From NCBI GenBank assembly GCA_016713105.1, contig JADJPS010000023.1:1-64000 (forward strand): a stretch of 64,000 bases of DNA, read 5' to 3'. A program made the position numbers and the translations under genes. Below the pieces are notes generated by a model that saw nothing but the letters and a program-made list of their open reading frames with translations, searched no databases and was not told where the DNA came from. Shown one piece after another: positions 1 through 8,507 of this stretch. Source of the DNA: Devosia sp. Its GTDB lineage: Bacteria; Pseudomonadota; Alphaproteobacteria; Rhizobiales; Devosiaceae. The first letter of the stretch is position 1; each line of letters begins with the position of its first letter.

Positions 1-315
1 CGTGCAGATGCCGCATTGCAGGGCCGCATGCTCGAGGAACTTCTCCTGCAGCGGATGCAGCCGGCCGCCCTCTGCCAGGCCCTCGACGGTCTCGACGCGG
101 CGGCCCTCGAGCTCGGCGCCGAGCACGAGGCAGGCGCAGACGAGGCGCCCGTCGAGGATGACGCTGCAGGCGCCGCAATCTCCGGTGCCGCAGCCTTCCT
201 TGGCCCCGGTCAGGCCCAGCCGGTCGCGCAGCACATCGAGCAGCGTCTCCTCGGGCTGGCAGAGAAACTCGACGCGATCGCCGTTGACGATGGTTGAAAC
301 AGCTATGCCCGACAT
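1..315 (-). CDS. (2Fe-2S)-binding subunit of a molybdenum hydroxylase (CoxS/XdhA-like), 3' end cut by window edge
   Basis: Small iron-sulfur subunit of a xanthine dehydrogenase/CO dehydrogenase-type enzyme; it passes electrons from the molybdopterin site to FAD. The visible 105 residues start MSGIAVSTIVNG and carry the plant-ferredoxin 2Fe-2S pattern GCGTGDCGACSV near residues 42-53, then the start of the second cluster motif (QCGICT) at the window edge. The ATG shares one base with the stop of the upstream FAD subunit (TAATG), so the two are translationally coupled. The order FAD subunit then Fe-S subunit suggests the large Mo-binding subunit lies just beyond the left edge. The substrate cannot be told from these two subunits. 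Confidence 0.9.
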   Translation of the reverse strand, partial: MSGIAVSTIVNGDRVEFLCQPEETLLDVLRDRLGLTGAKEGCGTGDCGACSVILDGRLVCACLVLGAELEGRRVETVEGLAEGGRLHPLQEKFLEHAALQCGICT

Positions 316-1175
316 TACCTCGCCTCCGCCCGGCCATATGCGATCACGGCGGCGCGCCGTGCCAGCACACCCGCGATCTTCGTCCTGAATGCGATCGTGC
401 CCCGCTTGTCGTCGATCGGACGGCAGGCGCCGGAGCACGCTGCGGCCAGATCGGCGAGCGCGGTCTCGTCCAGCCGGGTGCCGACGATGGCCCGGGCGGC
501 CTCGGCGACGAGGAGGACGGTCGGCGCCACGGCGCCCATCGCGACGCGCGCGACCGCGATCCGGCCGTCCGCATCGAGCGTCAGGCTGATCCCGATGCCG
601 ACCACGGCGATGTCCATCTCGGTGCGCGGGGTGAACCTCAGATAAGCGTCGGCCGAGCGCGGCGCCGGCTTCGCGAGCCGGATCGCCGCGATGATCTCGC
701 CGCGGCCCAGCGTCGTCCTGCCCGGCGCAGCGGGAATGTCCTCGACACTCGCCTCGCGCCGGCCTCCGGGACCGACGATCATCGCCCGCGCCCCGGCGGC
801 GACCAGCGCCGGCACGCTGTCGGCGGCCGGCGAGGCATTGCACACGTTGCCCGCAATGGTGCAGCGTCCCTGGATCTGCTTGGAGCCGATCAGGCCGGCG
901 GCCTCCACCACCCCCGGCCAGGCGGCCCGCAGCGCCGCCGTCTCGCCGAGCGCCGCACAGGGAACCGTCGCGCCGATCTCGAACCCGTCGCGCGTCTCGG
1001 TGATGCCGCCGAGTTCCGCGATCGCCTTGAGGTCGACGATCACCTCGGGCTCGACGAACCCCCCCTTCATCCGGACCAGCAGATCGGTGCCACCCGCCAT
1101 CAGCGAGGCGTTTCCGCCCGCCGCGGCCAGGATATCCATCGCTTCGGCCACTGAGCCTGGTCGCATGTAGTGCAT
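315..1175 (-). CDS. FAD-binding subunit of a xanthine dehydrogenase/CO dehydrogenase-family molybdenum hydroxylase (CoxM-like)
   Basis: Medium subunit that carries FAD. The 286-residue length is normal for the family. The FAD-binding motifs are visible: LMAGGTDLLVRM near residues 24-35 and TIAGNVCNASPAADS near 105-119. The C-terminal half matches the CO-dehydrogenase flavoprotein C-terminal domain. It is first in the visible operon and overlaps the Fe-S subunit gene by one base. Met-4 is a possible alternative start. About 430 bases without a gene lie upstream and should hold the promoter. The substrate is not deducible. Confidence 0.9.
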   Translation of the reverse strand: MHYMRPGSVAEAMDILAAAGGNASLMAGGTDLLVRMKGGFVEPEVIVDLKAIAELGGITETRDGFEIGATVPCAALGETAALRAAWPGVVEAAGLIGSKQIQGRCTIAGNVCNASPAADSVPALVAAGARAMIVGPGGRREASVEDIPAAPGRTTLGRGEIIAAIRLAKPAPRSADAYLRFTPRTEMDIAVVGIGISLTLDADGRIAVARVAMGAVAPTVLLVAEAARAIVGTRLDETALADLAAACSGACRPIDDKRGTIAFRTKIAGVLARRAAVIAYGRAEAR

Positions 1176-1605
1176 CGCGTCTCGGATTCCCCCTGTCTCG
1201 CGTTCGCCTGGGCCACGCCTCGCCCGGCCCGGCGGCCGAATGCCGGCCGGGCCGCGGACCGAAGCCGGCGCGCCGGCGCACTCCTCCGGGCGGGAACACT
1301 ATCCACGCCGCAGCGATCTGTCGACGCCGCTGCGGCATGGGCCGGGCTGCCGTTCGGTAGCGGCGTCGCCGGCAGCTCTGCCCGCGCACTCCGCCAGATA
1401 GCGGCGCAGAGGCGCGAGGATTCAGACGTGCGCGGCATGTTTCGCATGCGCCGCTCTTCACGTCGTCGCGGACAACGCCGACGACAAGCCGTTCACGCAG
1501 TCCTTTGAACGTTGGTTCCTCATTTGGTCCCGAGGCGTCCGGGGTCGTTGCCATTGGCCAGCGCCGTCCTGCACTCCCCGGCCTGCCTGCCGGGCTTGGC
1601 GAGGC
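1176..1605. other. Gene-free stretch between molybdenum hydroxylase operon and trhO
   Basis: About 430 GC-rich bases upstream of the FAD-subunit gene and downstream of trhO, both read leftward. Short open frames exist on both strands, but none has a convincing ribosome site or recognisable product. I see no tRNA, clear terminator or repeat. Confidence 0.4.
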
Positions 1606-2625
1606 TCACAGCGGGACAGGGTGGGGGCCGGAGAGCCCTCGCACGCGCCGCTGCCCCAGCTTCCTGGCCCGGTTCCGTGCCGCCGCCTCTGCGGCGTCAT
1701 CGCCGAGATGCGCTTCGCCACGGGCGCGGGCGAGGGCGATCTGGCGTTCGCGCTCGCGAACACCGTCCGAACTGGCAGCTGCGCAGGCGGGGCAGAGCGG
1801 GCCGACCATCTGGTCGGGCAGAAACGGGTTGCGGCAGGCGCGGCAGAGGACGGCTTCGCCCTCGACGAGGCCATGCGTGAGCGAGACGCGCTCGTCGAAG
1901 ACGAAGCACTCGCCATGGAAGCGGCTTTCGCCTCCGGGGACCGCCTCGAGGTACTTGAGGATGCCGCCCTTGAGATGGAACACCTGCTCGAATCCCTGCG
2001 CCAGCATGTAGCTCGAGGCCTTCTCGCAGCGGATGCCGCCGGTGCAGAACATGGCGACCTTCGGGTGGCGGGCCGGATCGAGGGTGGCCACATAGTCCTT
2101 GAACGCGGAAAAGCTCGCGGTGCCCGGATCGCGCGCCTTGTCGAAGCTGCCGAGTCTCACCTCGTAGGCGTTGCGCGTATCGATGACCGTCACGTCGTTG
2201 GCCGAGATCAGCCGGTTCCAGTCGGCCGGCTCGACATAGGTACCGACCCGCAGCGCCGGGTTGGCTTCGGGCGCGCGCAGGGTGACGATTTCGGGCTTCA
2301 GCCGCACCCTCATGCGGTGGAACGGCATGGTGGCGGCGCCGGAGAACTTGGCTTCGGCGCCGGCGAGCCGGCCGGCCCAGAGCGCTGCGGTCTCGAACCA
2401 GGCCGTGAGGTCGTCGATGGCCTCGGGCGCGCCGGCGACGGTGCCGTTGATGCCTTCGGGCGCGAGGATGAAAGTGCCGCGGATGTTGCGGGCGCAGCAG
2501 AACAGCGCCAGTTCGGGCTTGAGCGCCGCGCAATCGGCAAGATCGGCGAACTTGTAGAGCGCCAGAACCTTGTAGGGGGCCGGGCTTTGGGGCAGGTTGG
2601 CGGCGAAATCAGAAGGCTCGATCAT
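1606..2625 (-). CDS. trhO: tRNA uridine(34) hydroxylase TrhO (YceA family, rhodanese domain)
   Basis: Oxygen-dependent enzyme that makes 5-hydroxyuridine at the wobble position of tRNAs (family knowledge). The protein begins MIEPSDFAANLPQ. An N-terminal acylphosphatase-like region (GTFILAPEGINGTVAG) is followed by a rhodanese domain with the catalytic cysteine in CTGGIRCEK near residue 190. A zinc-type cysteine cluster follows (CRACRNPF...CPACAAA). Length is 339 residues. An upstream in-frame ATG at 2664 would add 13 residues without homology, so 2625 is chosen. A divergent aldo/keto reductase gene starts 62 bases away, so the two promoters share a short gap. Confidence 0.93.
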   Translation of the reverse strand: MIEPSDFAANLPQSPAPYKVLALYKFADLADCAALKPELALFCCARNIRGTFILAPEGINGTVAGAPEAIDDLTAWFETAALWAGRLAGAEAKFSGAATMPFHRMRVRLKPEIVTLRAPEANPALRVGTYVEPADWNRLISANDVTVIDTRNAYEVRLGSFDKARDPGTASFSAFKDYVATLDPARHPKVAMFCTGGIRCEKASSYMLAQGFEQVFHLKGGILKYLEAVPGGESRFHGECFVFDERVSLTHGLVEGEAVLCRACRNPFLPDQMVGPLCPACAAASSDGVRERERQIALARARGEAHLGDDAAEAAARNRARKLGQRRVRGLSGPHPVPL

Positions 2626-2687
2626 GGCGGGGCGGGTGTAGCACTCGCCGGCCCCTGCGGGCAAATCGGACAGTTCAGGAGGACAGG

Positions 2688-3716
2688 ATGACCTATCGGG
2701 CCAGTGACGCGCGCTATGGCGGCAACATGCAGTATCGGTACACCGGACGCTCGGGGCTGAAGCTGCCGGTGATCAGCCTGGGGCTGTGGCAGAATTTCGG
2801 CGGCACCCGCGACTATCCCTCCGCCTTCGAGATCCTGAGCTACGCCTTCGACAAGGGCGTCACGCATTTCGACCTCGCCAACAATTACGGCCCGCCGCCT
2901 GGCGCCGCCGAGGAACTGTTCGGCGACATGATGGCACGCGATTTCCGCCCCTATCGCGACGAGATGATCATCTCGTCCAAGGCCGGCTGGGAAATGTGGC
3001 CGGGCCCCTATGGCGACCGCGGTTCACGCAAATACCTCATCGCCTCGGCCGACCAGAGCCTCAAGCGCATGGGGCTCGACTATGTCGATATTTTCTACTC
3101 GCATCGCTACGACCCCAATACGCCGCTCGAGGAGACCATGGGGGCGCTGGCACAGCTGCACCGGCAGGGCAAGGCGCTCTATGTCGGCATCTCGTCCTAC
3201 CCCGAGCAGCAGACGCGCGAGGCGTACCGGATCCTCGGGGAAATGGGCGTTCCGTGCCTGATCCACCAGCCGAGCTACTCGATCCTCAATCGCTGGATCG
3301 AGGAAGACGACACCATCGGAGCCTGCGGCGAGCTGGGGATCGGCATCATCGCGTTTTCGCCGCTGCAGCAGGGCATCCTCAGCGGCAAGTACAATCGGCT
3401 GCAGGGCGACCTCTCCGGCACCCGCGCCTCCGAGAACTACTCGCTCAACGCCGGCCGGCTCGAATCGCGGGTGCTGGAGGCGGTCGAGCAACTGGGCGAG
3501 ATTGCCGCAGCCCGACGGCAATCGATGGTGCAACTGGCCCTCGCCTGGGTGCTCAGGCGCAAGGAGATGACTTCGGCGCTGATCGGCGTGCGGACGCTCG
3601 AACAGCTCAAGGACTGCCTCGGGGTGCTCGACAATCTCGAGCTCGAGGAGGGTGAAATCGCGGCGATCGACGCGGCGGCGGCAGGGGGCCTGGTCAACGG
3701 CAGGCCGGGACGATAG
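2688..3716 (+). CDS. Aldo/keto reductase, L-glyceraldehyde 3-phosphate reductase (YghZ/Gpr) type
   Basis: NAD(P)H-dependent reductase of the YghZ/MgrA group, which reduces L-glyceraldehyde 3-phosphate and other aldehydes. The opening YRYTGRSGLKLPVISLGLWQNFG is characteristic of this subgroup. Catalytic-site residues are visible: D in HFDLANNYG, K in IISSKAGWEMWPG, and H in FYSHRYDPNTPLEE. The C-terminal cofactor segment LIGVRTLEQL is intact. The 342-residue length is normal. It is divergent from trhO and convergent with folC. Confidence 0.9.
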   Translation: MTYRASDARYGGNMQYRYTGRSGLKLPVISLGLWQNFGGTRDYPSAFEILSYAFDKGVTHFDLANNYGPPPGAAEELFGDMMARDFRPYRDEMIISSKAGWEMWPGPYGDRGSRKYLIASADQSLKRMGLDYVDIFYSHRYDPNTPLEETMGALAQLHRQGKALYVGISSYPEQQTREAYRILGEMGVPCLIHQPSYSILNRWIEEDDTIGACGELGIGIIAFSPLQQGILSGKYNRLQGDLSGTRASENYSLNAGRLESRVLEAVEQLGEIAAARRQSMVQLALAWVLRRKEMTSALIGVRTLEQLKDCLGVLDNLELEEGEIAAIDAAAAGGLVNGRPGR

Positions 3717-3867
3717 GGGGCTCGGCGCTCGTGGTTCGACAGGCTCATCATGAGGGCCTTGTCGGGGTTGCTGGAAGGCCCGGCGCCGTTCCACCACGTG
3801 TCGGCCGTCCTTCCGGGGTCGGCTGACAGCGCTACTACCTCGATGGCCCTCCCCGACCCCACACGTC

Positions 3868-5190
3868 TCAGGTCGGCGGGGTGCCGTTGAGGTGGAGGAC
3901 GTGGCCGGCGAGGTAGAGCGAACCGGCAAAGACCAGGCGGATCGGTCGGCCGATGCCGGCGGCGCGCTCGATGGCCTTCAGGATGGACTTCGCCTCGACG
4001 GTTTCAAAGCCCGCAGCGCGGGACGCGGCGGCGATGGCCGACGCTTTGTGGGCATTGGGCTCGCCGGGGATGGCGAGCGGATAGACGGCGTCGACGAGGC
4101 CGGCGAACGGGGCGAGGAAGTCGGCGGGGTTGCGCGGGCTCATCAGCCCCATCACCAGCACCAGCGGCAGCGGACGGCGGTGCTGCATGTCACGCAGCGC
4201 CAGCGCCAGTGCGGCCGCGCCATGGGCATTGTGTCCACCGTCGATCCACAGTTCGGAGCCGGCGGGCAGCACGTCGAGGAGCTTGCCCGGCAGCGGCATG
4301 AGGCGGGCCGGCCATTGCACCTGCCTCAGGCCCGTCGCGATCTGGGCCTCGCTGACCGGCAGGCGGAAATGCCGGGCGGCGGCGATGGCGAGGCCGGCAT
4401 TGTCGAACTGGTGCGGACCGGCCAGCGCCGGCGGCGGCAGGTCGAGAAGGCCCTGCTCGTCCTGGTAGACCAGCCTGCCGTCCTCGGGGCGGCTGTCGAA
4501 ATCCTCGCCCATGATCAGGGGGGTGATGCCGAGGCGCGCCGCCTGGCGAACCAGCACGGCGCGGCCTTCGTCGCGCTGGCGACCGAACACCGCCTCCGAG
4601 CCGCGCTTGAGGATGCCGGCCTTGCTGACGGCGATTTCGGCGATGGTGTTGCCGAGGAACGCCTGATGGTCGAAATCCACCGGCGTGATCACCACGCCGA
4701 GCGGGTGCTTGACGACGTTTGACGAGTCGTAGCTGCCGCCCATGCCGGTTTCGAGCAGCAGATAGTCGGCCTTGACCTCGGAGAAGAGCTTGAAGGCGGC
4801 GACGGTGGTGATCTCGAAAAAAGTGATCGGCTCGCCGCCATTGGCCTGTTCGCAGAACTCGAGCGTCCGGTTGAGCTTGCGGGACGAGACCAGCTTGCCG
4901 GCAAGCCGGATGCGCTCGTTGAAGCGCACCAGATGCGGCGAGGTCATCACATGCACGGTCTTTCCCGCCGCCTCGAGGAAGGCGCGGAGGTAGGCGATGG
5001 TCGAGCCCTTGCCGTTGGTGCCGGCGACGTGAATGACCGGCGGCAGCCGGTCCTCGGGGTGCCCGATCCGCGCGAGCAACCGCTCCATGCGATCCAGACT
5101 GAGATCGATGAGCTTTGGATGCAGCGCCAGGAGGCGCTTCAGGATGGCGTCGGTACGGGACACGGGGACGAGATTCTCGAACAGCAGCAC
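3868..5190 (-). CDS. folC: Bifunctional folylpolyglutamate synthase / dihydrofolate synthase
   Basis: ATP-dependent ligase that adds glutamate to dihydropteroate and to folates in the cytoplasm. A Mur-ligase-type P-loop (VIHVAGTNGKGST) lies near residues 52-64 and is followed by SPHLVRFNERIRL. The central segment LLLETGMGGSYDSSNVV is also typical. The C-terminal glutamate-ligase domain is complete (LWIDGGHNAHGA). Length is 440 residues. A GTG at 5163, nine codons in, starts closer to the usual family N-terminus and may be the true start. It lies downstream of accD on the same strand, a gene order common in this bacterial group. Confidence 0.93.
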   Translation of the reverse strand: MLLFENLVPVSRTDAILKRLLALHPKLIDLSLDRMERLLARIGHPEDRLPPVIHVAGTNGKGSTIAYLRAFLEAAGKTVHVMTSPHLVRFNERIRLAGKLVSSRKLNRTLEFCEQANGGEPITFFEITTVAAFKLFSEVKADYLLLETGMGGSYDSSNVVKHPLGVVITPVDFDHQAFLGNTIAEIAVSKAGILKRGSEAVFGRQRDEGRAVLVRQAARLGITPLIMGEDFDSRPEDGRLVYQDEQGLLDLPPPALAGPHQFDNAGLAIAAARHFRLPVSEAQIATGLRQVQWPARLMPLPGKLLDVLPAGSELWIDGGHNAHGAAALALALRDMQHRRPLPLVLVMGLMSPRNPADFLAPFAGLVDAVYPLAIPGEPNAHKASAIAAASRAAGFETVEAKSILKAIERAAGIGRPIRLVFAGSLYLAGHVLHLNGTPPT

Positions 5191-5200
5191 GGCGCGCTTC

Positions 5201-5271
5201 TAGAGCATTTGTCGGCCCGATGGAATCGGGCTCGCTCCAGACCCCTGGTTGGTCGCGAGGGACTTGTCCCT
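5201..5271. repeat. Small palindromic sequences between folC and accD
   Basis: The 91-base gap holds two short inverted repeats. At 5218-5231 CCGAT and ATCGG flank GGA, preceded by TAGAGCATTT, which resembles the dispersed AGAGCAT palindromes of Hyphomicrobiales (resemblance only). At 5258-5271 AGGGAC-TT-GTCCCT forms a short hairpin 11 bases after the accD stop. No T tract follows, so terminator function is unproven. Confidence 0.3.
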
Positions 5272-5281
5272 GAGTGACAGG

Positions 5282-6241
5282 CTATTCGGCGTGCGCGGCC
5301 TCGGCCATCTGCGGCAGGTCCTCGCCCGAGGTGGCGCTGATCGGGGTGGCGAGCCGGGCCGGAGCGGTGGCGCTCAGCTCCTCGCGGGCTTCGGCACGGG
5401 TCAGGATACCGACGAGCGAACCGATGGTCTCGCGCAGGTTGTGCCGGTGCACCACCATGTCGACCATGCCGTGTTCGTATAGGTATTCCGAGCGCTGGAA
5501 ACCCTTGGGGAGCTTTTCGCGAATCGTCTGCTCGATGACGCGCGCCCCGGCAAAGCCGATCAGCGCCCCGGGCTCGGCAATGTGCACGTCGCCCAGCATC
5601 GCGTAGGAGGCCGTGACGCCGCCGGTTGTCGGGTTGGTGAGCACGACGATGAACGGCAGGCCCGCCTCGCGCAGACGCAGCACCGCCACGGTCGTGCGCG
5701 GCAGCTGCATCAGCGACAGGATGCCCTCCTGCATGCGTGCGCCACCCGAAGCCACGAACAGGATGAAGGCCGTCCGGTTGCGCACCGCCGTCTCGAGCCC
5801 GGTGATGATCGCCGAACCGGCGGCCATGCCGAGCGAACCGCCGAGGAAATCGAAGTCCTGCACCCCGACGGTGACCGCGGTGCCGAACAGCTCGCCGGTG
5901 GCGACCAGCACCGAATCCTCCATGCCGGTCTTCAGCCGCTGGTCCTTCAGCCGGTCCGTATAGCGCTTGGAGTCGCGGAACTTCAGCGGGTCCTGCGCTG
6001 CTGCCGGCAGCGGCACGCTCTGGTAGCGTCCCTCGTCGAGGAAAGTCGACAGCCGGTCGGTGGCCTTGATCTTCATGTGGTAGCCGGAATTGGGCACCAC
6101 CCACATGTTGGCCTCGAGGTCACGGTAGAACACCATCTCGCCCGACTCCGGGTCCTTGACCCAGAGGTTCTCCGATCCGGTGTCCTTCGGCTTGAGGAAG
6201 GAGCGGATGCGGGGACGGACGACGTTGTTGATCCAGTTCAT
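5282..6241 (-). CDS. accD: Acetyl-CoA carboxylase carboxyltransferase subunit beta
   Basis: Beta subunit of the carboxyltransferase that transfers CO2 from biotin to acetyl-CoA, the first step of fatty-acid synthesis. The crotonase-fold core is intact, including GGSLGMAAGSAIITGLETA, FVASGGARMQEG and LTNPTTGGVTASYAMLGD. Length is 319 residues. The N-terminal zinc ribbon of the E. coli protein is not conserved: the CxxC pairs are replaced by KDPESG and PNSGYH, leaving no cysteine there. A short alanine/serine-rich tail closes the protein. It sits between trpA and folC on the same strand. Confidence 0.96.
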   Translation of the reverse strand: MNWINNVVRPRIRSFLKPKDTGSENLWVKDPESGEMVFYRDLEANMWVVPNSGYHMKIKATDRLSTFLDEGRYQSVPLPAAAQDPLKFRDSKRYTDRLKDQRLKTGMEDSVLVATGELFGTAVTVGVQDFDFLGGSLGMAAGSAIITGLETAVRNRTAFILFVASGGARMQEGILSLMQLPRTTVAVLRLREAGLPFIVVLTNPTTGGVTASYAMLGDVHIAEPGALIGFAGARVIEQTIREKLPKGFQRSEYLYEHGMVDMVVHRHNLRETIGSLVGILTRAEAREELSATAPARLATPISATSGEDLPQMAEAAHAE

Positions 6242-6342
6242 CTGCTTTGAGCCTCACTGCCCGCTTTGCCGACGCCGATGGCGCTCCGGCCGCGGAGCTA
6301 CAGGGTGATTGTGGCGAATGTTATCAGGTTAGGGGGACGTGG

Positions 6343-7275
6343 TTAAGGGCGGGCCGCGGGGTTTGCCCACCGCATATGGCACCGATGGCCGCGTGCTGAC
6401 AAAGCCCTGTGCGACAGCCCTCCCGCAAGGGGGAGGGAGGCCCCGCGGAGCTCAGGCCTTTGCCCGCCTGACCCCCTCGGCGAGGAGGCGACAAGGCCGG
6501 TGACGGCGCTGACGGTGCCCGGGGTGGGCTTGCCATCGACGAGGGAATCCCCCAGCGCGTTGCACAGCGCCGTGCCGACCACGACGCCGTCGGCATCGCG
6601 GCCGATCAGGGCAGCGTCCTCTGCGGTCTTGATGCCGAAGCCGACCGCGACCGGCAGGTCGGTATGCGACTTGATGCGCTTGACGGCCTCGCCGACGGCG
6701 GCGTGGCTCTTGATGGTGGCGCCGGTGATGCCGGTCATCGATACGTAGTAGACGAAGCCGGAAGTGTTCTTCAGCACCGCCGGCAGGCGCCTGTCGTCGG
6801 TGGTGGGGGTGGTCAAGCGGATGAAGTTGAGGCCGGCAGCGAGTGCCGGGATGCACAGTTCCTCGTCTTCCTCGGGCGGCAGGTCGACGACGATCAGCCC
6901 GTCAACCCCGGCCTGCCTGGCGGCGGCGATGAACGCCTCGACGCCGAAGATGTAGATGGGATTGTAGTAGCCCATCAGCACGATCGGGGTAGCGTCGTCG
7001 CCCTTGCGAAACTCGGCGACCATGGCGAGGGTCTTCTTCAGCGTCTGCCCGGCGGCCAGCGCCCGCTGGCCGGCGAGCTGGATGCCCGGACCGTCGGCCA
7101 TCGGATCGGAGAACGGCATGCCGAGCTCGATGATGTCGGCGCCGGCCGCCGGGAGCGCCGCGAGGATCGCCTGCGCCGTAGCGAGATCGGGATCGCCGGC
7201 CATCACGAAGGTGACGAGCGCGGGGCGGTTCGCCGCGGCACAGGCAGCAAAGCGGGCGGGGATGCGGGTGGTCAT
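6343..7275 (-). CDS. trpA: Tryptophan synthase alpha subunit, C-terminus altered by a frameshift
   Basis: Cleaves indole-3-glycerol phosphate to indole and glyceraldehyde 3-phosphate. Catalytic Glu and Asp are visible in IIELGMPFSDPMADGP and GLIVVDLPPEED, and the barrel continues to GVVVGTALCNALGD. Residues up to TPGTVSAVTGLVAS are normal. After that the frame runs into 48 unrelated, arginine/glycine-rich residues ending at 6343. Shifting by one base at about 6484-6489 restores LAEGVRRAKA and a stop at 6452, giving a normal 275-residue protein. A missing C in a CCTCC run is the simplest explanation. The start overlaps the trpB stop by one base. Confidence 0.92.
   Translation of the reverse strand: MTTRIPARFAACAAANRPALVTFVMAGDPDLATAQAILAALPAAGADIIELGMPFSDPMADGPGIQLAGQRALAAGQTLKKTLAMVAEFRKGDDATPIVLMGYYNPIYIFGVEAFIAAARQAGVDGLIVVDLPPEEDEELCIPALAAGLNFIRLTTPTTDDRRLPAVLKNTSGFVYYVSMTGITGATIKSHAAVGEAVKRIKSHTDLPVAVGFGIKTAEDAALIGRDADGVVVGTALCNALGDSLVDGKPTPGTVSAVTGLVASSPRGSGGQRPELRGASLPLAGGLSHRALSARGHRCHMRWANPAARP
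6418..6437. terminator. Hairpin downstream of trpA (CCCTCCC-6 nt-GGGAGGG)
   Basis: A perfect 7-bp stem with a six-base loop lies 15 bases beyond the expected native end of trpA and before accD. The sequence resembles the dispersed CCCTCCC/GGGAGGG hairpins common in alphaproteobacterial intergenic DNA. It could limit read-through from the trp genes into accD. No T tract is visible. Confidence 0.45.
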
Positions 7276-8504
7276 TACTCGATCAATCCCAGGTAGCGGC
7301 CGACACTCTCGACGTCCTTGTCGCCACGGCCCGAGAGGCACAGCACTATGGTCTCGTCCTTACCCATGGTCGGGGCGAGCTTGAGCACCTCGGCAATCGC
7401 GTGCGCGCTTTCGAGCGCGGGGATGATGCCCTCGAGCCTGGTGCAGAGCTGGAAGGCCTCCAGCGCCTCGTTGTCGGTGATCGGCACATAGGTGACGCGC
7501 CTGGTGTCGTGCAGGAACGAGTGCTCGGGGCCGACGCCGGGATAGTCGAGGCCGGCCGAGATCGAGTGGCCCTCGAGAATCTGCCCGTCGGCATCCTGGA
7601 GCAGATAGGTGCGGTTGCCGTGCAGCACGCCCGGACGGCCGCCCGTCATCGAGGCGGCGTGGCCGTTCTCGACCTCGATGCCGTGGCCGCCTGCTTCGGC
7701 ACCGTAGAGCTTCACCGAAGGGTCATCGAGGAAGGCGTGGAAGGCGCCGATGGCGTTCGAGCCGCCGCCGACGCAGGCGACCACGGCGTCCGGCAGCCTG
7801 CCTTCGGCCTGCTGGTGCTGGAGCTTGATCTCCTCGCCGATCACCGACTGGAAGTTGCGCACCATCTCGGGATAGGGGTGCGGGCCGGCCGCGGTGCCGA
7901 TCAGGTAGTAGGTGGTCTCGACATTGGTGACCCAGTCGCGCAGCGCCTCGTTCATGGCGTCCTTGAGCGTGCCGGCGCCGGCGGTAACCGGGCGGACCTC
8001 GGCGCCGAGCATCTTCATGCGCAGCACGTTCGGCCATTGCCGCTTGACGTCGGTGGCGCCCATGAAGACGGTGCAGGGCAGCCCGAAGCGGGCGCAGACC
8101 GTCGCGGTGGCGACGCCGTGCTGGCCGGCGCCGGTTTCGGCAATGATGCGGGTCTTGCCCATCCGCTGCGCCAGCAGGATCTGGCCGACGCAGTTGTTGA
8201 GCTTGTGCGAGCCGGTGTGGTTGAGTTCCTCGCGCTTGAAGTAGACCTTCGCACCGCCCAGGTGCCGGGTCAGACGCTCGGCGAAATAGAGCGGCGACGG
8301 CCGGCCGGTATAGTGCTCGCCCAGGTCCCTGAGTTCGGCCTGGAACTCGGGATCGACCTGCGCCTTGCGATAGGCGGCCTCGAGATCAAGGATCAGCGGC
8401 ATCAGCGTCTCGGCGACGAAACGGCCGCCATAGAGCCCGAAACGACCATGGTCGTCGGGGCCGTTGCGCAGGGAATTGGCCCCGGTCGCTGTCACGTCAC
8501 TCAA
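7275..8504 (-). CDS. trpB: Tryptophan synthase beta subunit
   Basis: PLP enzyme that condenses indole with serine. The PLP lysine lies in HTGSHKLNN, the carboxylate loop ETGAGQHGVA follows, and the phosphate-binding CVGGGSNAIG is present. The 409-residue length is normal. It overlaps trpA by one base and lies three bases after trpF, so trpF-trpB-trpA form one leftward operon. Confidence 0.97.
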   Translation of the reverse strand: MSDVTATGANSLRNGPDDHGRFGLYGGRFVAETLMPLILDLEAAYRKAQVDPEFQAELRDLGEHYTGRPSPLYFAERLTRHLGGAKVYFKREELNHTGSHKLNNCVGQILLAQRMGKTRIIAETGAGQHGVATATVCARFGLPCTVFMGATDVKRQWPNVLRMKMLGAEVRPVTAGAGTLKDAMNEALRDWVTNVETTYYLIGTAAGPHPYPEMVRNFQSVIGEEIKLQHQQAEGRLPDAVVACVGGGSNAIGAFHAFLDDPSVKLYGAEAGGHGIEVENGHAASMTGGRPGVLHGNRTYLLQDADGQILEGHSISAGLDYPGVGPEHSFLHDTRRVTYVPITDNEALEAFQLCTRLEGIIPALESAHAIAEVLKLAPTMGKDETIVLCLSGRGDKDVESVGRYLGLIE

Positions 8505-8507
8505 CTC

